64,000 bases of DNA, taken from contig NZ_JAQZAK010000001.1 of assembly GCF_028737265.1 (NCBI RefSeq), forward strand, positions 1 through 64,000, in the 5' to 3' direction. This DNA comes from Actinomycetospora callitridis (lineage in GTDB: Bacteria; Actinomycetota; Actinomycetes; Mycobacteriales; Pseudonocardiaceae). A program made the position numbers and the translations under genes. Position 1 is the first letter of the stretch; the number at the start of each line of letters is the position of its first letter. Shown one piece after another: positions 11,180 to 18,702 of this stretch. The notes under the pieces are model-generated. The model worked only from the letters and a program-made list of their open reading frames with translations, was not told the origin of the DNA and did no database searches.

Positions 11180-11841
11180 GGGCGGCCACGCTCCAGGGTG
11201 CGGTCGACGAGGTCGCGGGCGAGCTCACGGGCGTCGCGGACGGGCAGTCCGGCGTCGGTGAACCAGTCGGGCGTGGCCTCGGGGTGCGGTCCCACCACCC
11301 CGACGCGGCCGTGGCCGTGCGGGGCGACGAGGGCCGCCGGGGGCCCGTCGGGGTAGCGGGCCAGGATCTCCACGCCGGCGTCGGCGCGCTCGTCGAGGAC
11401 GAACGTCGCCGGGTCCTGGGCGAACACCGTGCGCCGGTGTCCGCCCCAGTCCACGTCGACCAGCGCGTCGTCCTCGGTGTCGAGCACGGCGTCGTCGCCG
11501 GCGACGTACTGGTCGGTGTCGCCGGGCAGCAGCCCGAACCCGGGCGACTCGCCGGCGAGGTAGGCGCCGAGACAGAAGCCGAGGTAGCGCCCGCCGCCGT
11601 GCACGTAGCTCCGCACGGCGCGGCGGTGGCGCCGCATCCGTCGCCAGCCCCGGCGCAGCGTCCCGCCGCCGGGCTGGGCGTAGATCTCGGCGCGGGCGAG
11701 GGTCTGCTCGGTCAGCGCCAGGTCCTCCTGCGGGCCGACGAACCGCACGTCGAGGCCCCACCGCGGCTCGGCCAGCAGGGACGCGACGGCCTCGGGACAT
11801 CCCGGGACGCTCGCCGGGCCCCGGTACACCAGCGCCGTCAC
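11176..11841 (-). CDS. BPL_N-domain (glutamine-amidotransferase-like) protein
   Basis: A 221-aa protein whose start is GTG at 11841 (MTALVYRGPASVPGC). The fold is class I amidotransferase-like as in the N-terminal domain of eukaryotic biotin-protein ligase: YAQPGGGTLRRGW, then GGGRYLGFCLGAYLAGESPGFGLLPGDT with the nucleophile-elbow Cys in LGFCLGAYLAG, and VAPHGHGRVGVVGPHPEATPDW with a conserved His. The catalytic role is unproven. It overlaps both the NRPS gene and the M1 peptidase gene by 4 bp, so the three are one translational unit. A hydrolase or amidotransferase acting on the polymer or its precursor is possible. Confidence 0.8.
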   Translation of the reverse strand: MTALVYRGPASVPGCPEAVASLLAEPRWGLDVRFVGPQEDLALTEQTLARAEIYAQPGGGTLRRGWRRMRRHRRAVRSYVHGGGRYLGFCLGAYLAGESPGFGLLPGDTDQYVAGDDAVLDTEDDALVDVDWGGHRRTVFAQDPATFVLDERADAGVEILARYPDGPPAALVAPHGHGRVGVVGPHPEATPDWFTDAGLPVRDARELARDLVDRTLERGRP

Positions 11842-14800
11842 GCCGCCTCCCCGATCCGGCCGCCGGTCCTGTCGCCGACGACCGGTAGTTCGACGGTCTC
11901 GGGTTCGGGTTCCGCCACCCCACGGGCGGGGATGCCGCGCCAGCGGGTGCCCTCGCCCAGCTCCTCGCCCTTCATCAGCAGGGTCAGGCCGTCGAGGTCG
12001 ACGTCGCGGCCGACGCCGGCGTCGTAGAGCACGATGCTGCGCGCCCCGACGGTCGCGCCGTCGCCGACGCGGACCGTCGACATCTTCATGACGCGGTCCT
12101 CGAACAGGTGCGTCTGCAGGGACACCCCCGGTCCGACCGCGGCGTCGTCGCCGATCTCGACGAGGTCGAACTCGGTGAGGTAGGTGGTGGCGAGGTAGGT
12201 CCGCCGCCCGATGCGCGCCCCGAAGCGGCGCAGGGCCACCGGCAGGAACGGGGTGCCGACGAGCAGGCTCAGCAGCGTCGGGACGGCGGCCGCCTCGTAG
12301 AGCCCGGTGACGAACTCCGTGCGGCGCACGAACGGGTCCCACAGCGGCGCGACGCGCGGCCGGTAGGTGCCGACGACGTGGCGCTTCACCGCGACGACGT
12401 AGGCGACGACCGCGACGCTCGCGGCCGCGGCGATCACCGGGGCGCCGAGCGCGGTCGGCAGCAGGTCGCGCCCGCGGGCCAGCGCCGAGAGCGCGAGCAG
12501 GTAGAGGTAGAGCCCGACCCCGATCAGCGAGGCGGGGAGCGTGGCCCGGACGAATTCGACGGCCAGGCGCTCGCGCACCCGCCGCCGGGTGGGGTGGAAC
12601 GTCTCCTGCTCGTCGTGGTCCCCGGAGTCCTGGCGTTGCGGCAGGTGCATGGCGGGGGAGCCGAGCCACGAGCTGCCGTCGGGCACGCCCGCGGGCGGCG
12701 GCACCGTGTGCACGCCGACCAGCGAGCCGTGTCCGGTGCCGGTGCCCGACGGGACGAGCGCGGCGTTGCCGACGAAGGCGCGGTCGCCGACGGACGTGGG
12801 CCGCAGCAGCATCCGGCCGTCGGCGAACGTGGCGGCGCCGACGCTGGCCATGTCGGCGACGAAGCTCCCCTCGCCGAGGGTCAGCAGGTCGGGATCGAGG
12901 TGCGCCGCGGTGGAGACCTCCGCGCCGCGCCCGACGCGCGCACCGAGCAGCCGCAGCCACGGGACGGTGTAGAGGGTGGCGTAGAGCGAGTTGGTGAACG
13001 TCAGGCTCTGCGCCAGCAGCGCGTCGGCGATCCACTTGCGCAGCCCCAGCGACGAGCGCACCGGGTGGATGCCGACGGGTGTGCGCGCCAGGACGACGCG
13101 GCGCCCGAGCGCCACCACCACGCAGACCGTCAGGACGAACACGGGCCCGGACAGCAGCGTGGCCGCGAACCCGGCGAGGACACCGAAGCCGAGCAGCGCC
13201 GACCACACGAGCATCACCGAGGGCACGACCATCGCGATGGAGAGCACCTCGAGACCGACCAGACCGGCCAGCGCGGCGGCCAGGTGCCGTGCCCGCCAGC
13301 CCGGCAGCGGGCCGGCGTCGCGCATGGCGACCAGCGCCGCGTCCTGGGTCTCGTGCTCCTGCGGGGGCGAGCCCGCCCAGGTCCGCCCGGCGGGGACCAC
13401 CTCGTCACGGCCCAGCGCGGACTGCTCGGCGAGCATCCCGACGGGGCCGATCCGGCTGCCCGCGGCGAGCACGGTGTTGGCGCCGGCCACGGCGCGACGG
13501 TCGAGCCGGACGGGTCCGACGACGACCTGGCCGTCCTCGACCGACCACGGGTGCAGGGCCGCGCCGTAGCCCACGGTGGCGTCGTCGTCGAGGTGGAGCA
13601 TCCGGGGCAGCGTGAGGTCGGCCGTGGCGACGTGGGTCCGGCGCCCGACCCGGGCGCCGAGCAGGCGCAGGTAGGGGGCGAGCAGCGGCGACCCGACGAG
13701 CACCGGCAGCGGCGCGAGCCGCAGGACGAGGTCGAGGGTCCAGAGCCGGAGGAACGTCACCCCCCACAGGCGGTACCGGCCCGGTCGGATCCCGGCGGCC
13801 AGCGGCCGGGCGAGCAGCACCGGCAGCAGCCACCGCACGCCCAGCCACGCCACCGCGCCCGCGGCGAGCACCTGGGCGAGCACCTCGGTCGAGACCGTGC
13901 CGTCGTTGGCCGTGTAGACCCAGCTCACCGGCAGCGTCACGGCGAGCAGGAACAGGTAGAGCACCGCCGCCTGGGCCGTCCCGGCCGCTGCGACCCGCCG
14001 GGTCGAGGACCGGACCGGACCGGGCCGGGGCGCCGCGGAGGTCGCGGTGGCGGACCCGGCGTCGGCCAGGTGGGTCGCGAGCGCCCGCACCGAGGGGTGC
14101 GCGTAGAGGTCCCGGACGGCGGGGCTGCCGCCGACCCCGCGCTCCCGCAGCAGCGTCACGGTGGTGGCCGCGAGCAGGGAGTGGCCACCGAGCTCGTCGA
14201 AGAAGTCGGCCTCGACCGAGAGCTCGGCGGGGGCCAGCCCGAACGCCTCGGCCCACACGGCGGCGATCTGCTCCTCGAGCTCGCCCTCCGCGGCCACCAC
14301 CGGGCCGGTGGCGGCGACCAGCCGGCGCCCGGCGGGTGCGGGCAGCCGCGCGCGGTCGACCTTGCCGCTGACCTGCGTCGGCAGCTCGTCCAGGACGTCG
14401 AGGGTCGCCGGGATCATGTACGCGGGCAGCCGCTCGCGCAGCGCCGCGACCAGCCGGGCCGTGAGCGCCTCGGCGTCGGCGATCTCCCCGACCACGTAGG
14501 CGGCGAGGTCCCCGGAACCGGCGTCACCCCCGCCGCCGGGGTCGAGGGCGACGACGGCGCTGCCGACCTCGGGGTCGGTGAGCAGCACGCTCTCGATCTC
14601 GCCGAGGTCGACGCGGTGGCCGCGGACCTTCACCTCGGCGTCCGCGCGGCCCAGGTACTCGATCTCGCCGTCCGCGGTCCACCGACCGAGGTCCCCGGTG
14701 CGGTAGAGGGGGGCGCCGGTACCCGGGTGGGTGACGAACACCGCGGCGGTCTTCTCCGGCAGGCCCACGTACCCGCGCGCGACGCCGGGCCCGGCCAGGG

Positions 14801-15941
14801 CGATCTCGCCGACCTCGCCCGGGCCCACGACACGCGGCGTCGGGTCCTCGGCCTCGAGCAGCTCGACGCCGTAGGTGGGCAGCGGCCGGCCGATGGTGAC
14901 CGGGCGGTCGGGCACGAGCTCGCACCACGTCGCCGTCACCGTGGCCTCGGTGGGCCCGTAGGTGTTGAGCAGGCGCCGCCCCGGGGCGCTCCACCGCTCG
15001 ACGAGCTCGGCCGGGCAGGCCTCGCCGCCGACGAGGACGGTGCGCAGCCCGGGCAGGTCGCGCGGGACGGTGGCGAGCAGCGTCGGCACGCAGTACAGGA
15101 CGCTGACGCGTGCGCGCTCGAGGTGATCGGCGAGGTCCGCGCCCAGCCGCCGCTCGTCGTTCGGCCCGACGACGAGCGTCGCGCCGACCGCCCAGGTCGG
15201 CCAGATCTCCTCGATCGAGAAGTCGAAGGAGATCGTCATGCCCTGGTGGACGCGGTCGGTGGGCCGCACGTCGTAGACGGTCGGCACGACCGCGACGAAG
15301 TTCGTGATGCTCGACTGCGCGACCTCGACGCCCTTGGGGCGCCCGCTCGAGCCGGACGTGTAGATCACGTACGCGGTGGGGTCGTCGGTGCGCTCGCCGC
15401 CGTTGCCGTCGTCGGGGGTGCGGTCGACGGGCCGGTGCGTGGGGGCGGCGTCGAGGGTGGCGGCCTCGCCGTCGACGGCGAGCCAGGCGCGGCCCAGCGG
15501 CGCGACGGTGTCGGCGAGCGCGGTGGAGGTCAGGAGGAGGTCGACGCCGGCGTCGTCGGCGACGTAGGCCAGGCGGTCGGCGGGCGACTCGGGGTCGACG
15601 GGCACGAAGGCCGCGCCCGCCTTGAGGGCGCCGAGCAGGGCGACGTAGGTCTCCGGCGAGCGCTCGAGGAACAGCGCCACCCGGGCGCCGGGCCGCACGC
15701 CGCGGTCGGCGAGGACGTGCGCGAGCTGGTTGGCGCGCGCGTCGAGGTCGGCGTAGCTGGTCGCCCGCCCCTCGTGCTCGACCGCCGTCGCCCCGGGCGT
15801 CGAGTCGGCGGTGCGCTCGAAGACGTGCTCGAGCCGCGCCTCCGGCAGGCGTGAGGGCCCCGTCGCCGGGTCCGGGCCCGGTTGCCGTGGCAGGTGCCGT
15901 GGCAGTGGCCGGGTCGCGTCCTCGGTGACGGCTCCCGTCAT
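11838..15941 (-). CDS. Pls/PosA-family membrane nonribosomal peptide synthetase
   Basis: A 1367-aa enzyme starting MTGAVTEDATRPL (ATG at 15941 with GGGAGAG upstream; a GTG 36 nt earlier lacks a ribosome site). Adenylation domain at about 30-540 with A3 YVIYTSGSSGRPKG, A5 NTYGPTEATVT, A7 YRTGDLGRW and A10 SGKVDRARL. Carrier domain with FDELGGHSLLAAT (Ser588). Then six hydrophobic segments enclose three soluble hexapeptide left-handed-helix domains, each opening with a GARVGRRT-like motif, the last ending WRGIPARG. This matches epsilon-poly-lysine synthetase, which links amino acids through side-chain amines without condensation or thioesterase domains. The pocket reads roughly D-F-E-Y-V-G-T-V-T by eye; Glu at position 239 would suit a diamino acid. 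The substrate is not determined. Confidence 0.9.
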   Translation of the reverse strand: MTGAVTEDATRPLPRHLPRQPGPDPATGPSRLPEARLEHVFERTADSTPGATAVEHEGRATSYADLDARANQLAHVLADRGVRPGARVALFLERSPETYVALLGALKAGAAFVPVDPESPADRLAYVADDAGVDLLLTSTALADTVAPLGRAWLAVDGEAATLDAAPTHRPVDRTPDDGNGGERTDDPTAYVIYTSGSSGRPKGVEVAQSSITNFVAVVPTVYDVRPTDRVHQGMTISFDFSIEEIWPTWAVGATLVVGPNDERRLGADLADHLERARVSVLYCVPTLLATVPRDLPGLRTVLVGGEACPAELVERWSAPGRRLLNTYGPTEATVTATWCELVPDRPVTIGRPLPTYGVELLEAEDPTPRVVGPGEVGEIALAGPGVARGYVGLPEKTAAVFVTHPGTGAPLYRTGDLGRWTADGEIEYLGRADAEVKVRGHRVDLGEIESVLLTDPEVGSAVVALDPGGGGDAGSGDLAAYVVGEIADAEALTARLVAALRERLPAYMIPATLDVLDELPTQVSGKVDRARLPAPAGRRLVAATGPVVAAEGELEEQIAAVWAEAFGLAPAELSVEADFFDELGGHSLLAATTVTLLRERGVGGSPAVRDLYAHPSVRALATHLADAGSATATSAAPRPGPVRSSTRRVAAAGTAQAAVLYLFLLAVTLPVSWVYTANDGTVSTEVLAQVLAAGAVAWLGVRWLLPVLLARPLAAGIRPGRYRLWGVTFLRLWTLDLVLRLAPLPVLVGSPLLAPYLRLLGARVGRRTHVATADLTLPRMLHLDDDATVGYGAALHPWSVEDGQVVVGPVRLDRRAVAGANTVLAAGSRIGPVGMLAEQSALGRDEVVPAGRTWAGSPPQEHETQDAALVAMRDAGPLPGWRARHLAAALAGLVGLEVLSIAMVVPSVMLVWSALLGFGVLAGFAATLLSGPVFVLTVCVVVALGRRVVLARTPVGIHPVRSSLGLRKWIADALLAQSLTFTNSLYATLYTVPWLRLLGARVGRGAEVSTAAHLDPDLLTLGEGSFVADMASVGAATFADGRMLLRPTSVGDRAFVGNAALVPSGTGTGHGSLVGVHTVPPPAGVPDGSSWLGSPAMHLPQRQDSGDHDEQETFHPTRRRVRERLAVEFVRATLPASLIGVGLYLYLLALSALARGRDLLPTALGAPVIAAAASVAVVAYVVAVKRHVVGTYRPRVAPLWDPFVRRTEFVTGLYEAAAVPTLLSLLVGTPFLPVALRRFGARIGRRTYLATTYLTEFDLVEIGDDAAVGPGVSLQTHLFEDRVMKMSTVRVGDGATVGARSIVLYDAGVGRDVDLDGLTLLMKGEELGEGTRWRGIPARGVAEPEPETVELPVVGDRTGGRIGEAA

Positions 15942-16193
15942 CGGCTGCCTCTCCCCGTCGGCGTCCCCGGGCGGCACGCGGTGAGGTGGATCGGCACCGC
16001 GGGGACGTCGTCGACGGCGTCATCGCTCGTCGGAGTCCGGCGTGGTGACGCCGGACTGGGCGTGTCAGTACCTCGGCGGCCCCGGTCGCGAAACGCGACC
16101 GCCACGGGCCGTCGGACTCGTCACAGACGGGTAACGCGGTCACGGTGCGTGGCAGAAGGACGGACGAACGGGGCCGTTCGCACCACGATGGAG
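15942..16193. other. Intergenic region upstream of the NRPS operon
   Basis: No gene is seen. It contains a perfect 8-bp inverted repeat CGGTCGCG-AAA-CGCGACCG (16083-16101), a candidate operator for the NRPS operon about 140 bp from its start, and a CGAACGG-GG-CCGTTCG hairpin (16165-16180) just after the DUF1707 gene that may act as its terminator and belongs to a recurrent palindrome type. Confidence 0.45.
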
Positions 16194-16778
16194 TCATTCG
16201 TAGAAGAGCGCCCCGCGGGTCTTGAAGGTCCCCATGCCGATCGAGCCCGTGACGTGGATCGTCGGCCGCCCGGGGCCCGCCGGGGCGCGGTGGCGGTTCT
16301 TGACCGTGCCCCAGGTCGCCTTCAGGTCCTCGGTGTCGACCGACCAGCCGTCGGGCAGGACGAGCACGACGCTGCCCATGCCGCCGCGGACCTCGAGGTC
16401 GATGCGGGTGCCCGTGACCGTGGCCTCGCGGAAGTCGAGCTTCACGTCGGACATGGCGGGCTCCGCGACGATCCGCGCCGGTACGCGCCACTCGCCGGTG
16501 CGCTTCTCGCTCGACCAGCTCGCGCTCACGGTGAGCGGGCGTTCGTCCCTCGTCGCCGGTGCGGTCGCGGCCCGCCAGGGCAGCGTCGCCCCCGGGAGGT
16601 CCGCGACGATCGGTTCGAGCTCGGCGTAGGTCCGGGCGGCGTAGGTGCGGGTGAGGCGCTCGTCGACCTCGTGGAGATCGAGCCGGCCCTCGCCGAGCGC
16701 GGTGCGCAGGATCTCGGCGACGACCTCGCGGTCCGCGTCGCCGGCCCGCATCACGGGCGTCGGGTCATCGGTCGCCAC
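16194..16778 (-). CDS. DUF1707-domain (SHOCT-like) protein
   Basis: A 194-aa soluble protein. Residues 10-60 form the DUF1707 helix pair (MRAGDADREVVAEILRTALG, then DEVDERLTRTYAARTYAEL), thought to mediate protein interactions. The C-terminal half is a beta-rich domain with DFREATVTGTRIDLEV and MGSVVLVLPDGW, like cell-wall-active-antibiotic-response C-terminal domains. The GTG at 16778 is chosen because TAGGTT lies 8 bp upstream, a good leaderless promoter; an internal ATG at 16751 is the alternative. It is divergent from the first OYE gene, with 61 bp between. Function unknown. Confidence 0.75.
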   Translation of the reverse strand: MATDDPTPVMRAGDADREVVAEILRTALGEGRLDLHEVDERLTRTYAARTYAELEPIVADLPGATLPWRAATAPATRDERPLTVSASWSSEKRTGEWRVPARIVAEPAMSDVKLDFREATVTGTRIDLEVRGGMGSVVLVLPDGWSVDTEDLKATWGTVKNRHRAPAGPGRPTIHVTGSIGMGTFKTRGALFYE

Positions 16779-16786
16779 GGGAGGAC

Positions 16787-16832
16787 AACCTAGTCGCCGG
16801 CGCGTTCGGCTCCCGTGGAGAACGGCTACCGT
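16787..16832. promoter_or_regulatory. Divergent pair of leaderless-type promoters
   Basis: TAGGTT on the minus strand (16792-16787) lies 8 bp from the DUF1707 GTG, and TACCGT on the plus strand (16827-16832) lies 7 bp from the OYE GTG. TANNNT boxes at this distance indicate transcription starting at or next to the start codon. Neither gene has a Shine-Dalgarno sequence. Confidence 0.6.
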
Positions 16833-16839
16833 CACGCCC

Positions 16840-18702
16840 GTGCCCGCCGACCCGGTCGTGCTCGGCGATCCGGTCGTGCTCGGCGTGCGGACGGCGGGCA
16901 GCCGCGTGCTCTTCGGGCCGCACGTCACCAACGTCGCCGACCCGCGGCGGCCGCGGGCGCTCGGCGCCGACCACGTCGGGCACTACCGGGCGCGCGCCGC
17001 CGGGGGCGCCGGCGTGGTGGTCACCGAGGTGGCGTCCGTGGTGGCCGACGACCACCCCTACGAGTACGCGCCGCTCGCCGCCGAGTGTGCGGACGGCTGG
17101 GCCGCGATCGCGGACGCCTGCCGTCCCTACCGGACGCTCGTGCTCGCCGGGCTCGGACACACCGGGAGTCAGGGCTCGTCGGCGTACACGCGCGGGCCGC
17201 TGCGCGCGCCGTCGGCGGTGCCCGACCCGGCCTCGGGCGAGGTGCCGGCGGTGCTGGACGCCGACGGGATCGCCGCGGTGGTCTCCGGCTTCGCCCGCGC
17301 TGCCGCGGCGGCCGTGGAGGCGGGGTGCGACGGCGTCGAGATCCAGGCGGGACAGCACGCGCTGCTGCGGCAGTTCCTGTCCGGGCTGACCAACCAGCGC
17401 GACGACGCGTACGGCGCGGACCGCGGGCTGCTGCTGGCCGAGGTGCTCGGCGCGGTGCGCGACGCCGTCGGGGCCGACGCGCTGGTCGGGCTGCGCCTGG
17501 CGGTCGACGAGCTCGCGCCGTGGGCGGGCATCACGCCGGGCGCGGCCCGGGCGGTCCTCGAGCGGGTCGCGGGGCTCGTCGACCTCGTCGTCCCCGTGCG
17601 GGGCTCGGCGCTGTCGGTCGGCGCGACGCGGCCCGACGCGCACACGCCGCCCGGTTTCCTGCGCCCGCTCCTGGCCGAGCTGCGGGTGCCGGGCGTGGCG
17701 ATGGTGCTGGCGGGGAGCGTGGTGGACGCCGCCGACGCCGGGTCCGCGCTGGCCACCGGCGACGCCGACGTCGTCGAGATGACCCGCGCCCAGCTCGCCG
17801 ACGCCGACCTCGTCGCCCTCGTCCGCGCGGGCGACACACCCCGGCCGTGCGTGCTGACCAACCAGGAGTGCCGGGCGCGCGACGTCCGCAACCCGCGGGT
17901 CTCGTGCACGGTCGCGGCGCCGGAGGTCCCCGAGCGGGTGGTCGCCCGTCGCGCCGACCCGGTGCTCGTCGTCGGCGCCGGCCCGGCGGGGCTCGAGGGG
18001 GCGCGGACGCTCGCGCGGGCCGGGTGCGCGGTGCGGGTCGTCGAGCGTGCCGACGCCGCCGGCGGCCTGCTGCGGTGGGTGGCCGGGCTGCCGGGCCGGG
18101 AGCGCTTCGCGCGGCTCGTCGAGTGGTACACGGGTGAGCTGTCGGCGTTGGGTGTCGACCTGGCGTTCGGGGTCGTGGCCGAGGTGCCCGCGTCCGGCCG
18201 CGTGCTGCTGGCCACCGGCGCGGTGGACCGGCCGGGGCGTGGGACGCCGATCGCCGCGGCGCTGCGCGACGGCCTGCCGCCCGGCCCCGTCGTGCTCGAC
18301 GACCCCCTCGGCGACGGCGCGGCCGTGGCGCTGGCCGAACGCCTGGCCGGCGAGGGCCGCGAGGTCGCGATCGTCGCGCCCGGCGTGCTCGTCGGCCCCG
18401 GTCTGGCGCGCACCGGCGACCTCGTCGACGCGCAGGTCCGCCTCGCGCGCGCCGGCGTCCGGCGGGTCACCGAGGCGCGGGTGGTCGGGTGGTCGTCCGG
18501 CTCGGCGACCGTGGCCGACGTCATCACGGGGGCGACCACGTCGCTGCCCGCGGCGGTGCTCGTCGACGCCGGCCCGCGCCGCGCGCCGGCCGGCCCGTCG
18601 CCGCGGGCGGATCTCTACGTCGTCGGCGACGCCGTCGCCCCGCGCACCGTCGCCGAGGCCGTGCGCGAGGGTCGGGGCGCCGCGCAGGAATTGCTGTCGT
18701 GA
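16840..18702 (+). CDS. Mycofactocin-system FadH/OYE-family oxidoreductase 1
   Basis: A 620-aa flavoprotein related to 2,4-dienoyl-CoA reductase (FadH). An old-yellow-enzyme TIM barrel spans about residues 1-340 (GPHVTNVA, GLGHTGSQGSS, GCDGVEIQAGQHALLRQFLSGLTNQR), and a Rossmann NAD(P)/FAD domain begins at VLVVGAGPAGLEGARTLA. The linker reads CVLTNQECRARDVRNPRVSC: three of the four cysteines expected for a FadH [4Fe-4S] cluster, with Thr at the second. The second OYE gene overlaps by 4 bp. Such paired OYE genes accompany the mycofactocin genes of some actinobacteria; the substrate is unknown. Confidence 0.82.
   Translation: MPADPVVLGDPVVLGVRTAGSRVLFGPHVTNVADPRRPRALGADHVGHYRARAAGGAGVVVTEVASVVADDHPYEYAPLAAECADGWAAIADACRPYRTLVLAGLGHTGSQGSSAYTRGPLRAPSAVPDPASGEVPAVLDADGIAAVVSGFARAAAAAVEAGCDGVEIQAGQHALLRQFLSGLTNQRDDAYGADRGLLLAEVLGAVRDAVGADALVGLRLAVDELAPWAGITPGAARAVLERVAGLVDLVVPVRGSALSVGATRPDAHTPPGFLRPLLAELRVPGVAMVLAGSVVDAADAGSALATGDADVVEMTRAQLADADLVALVRAGDTPRPCVLTNQECRARDVRNPRVSCTVAAPEVPERVVARRADPVLVVGAGPAGLEGARTLARAGCAVRVVERADAAGGLLRWVAGLPGRERFARLVEWYTGELSALGVDLAFGVVAEVPASGRVLLATGAVDRPGRGTPIAAALRDGLPPGPVVLDDPLGDGAAVALAERLAGEGREVAIVAPGVLVGPGLARTGDLVDAQVRLARAGVRRVTEARVVGWSSGSATVADVITGATTSLPAAVLVDAGPRRAPAGPSPRADLYVVGDAVAPRTVAEAVREGRGAAQELLS

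Noticed and set aside
8475..11228. Single long minus-strand protein joining the DUF418-like product to sequence over the M1 peptidase
   Set aside because: The upstream part is an out-of-frame shadow of the M1 peptidase; a good ribosome site precedes the ATG at 9752.
12108..15854. Long plus-strand open frame opposite the Pls-type synthetase
   Set aside because: Its composition (Arg/Gly/Asp/His rich, no domains) is the usual antisense shadow of a GC-rich gene; the minus-strand frame has full NRPS motifs.
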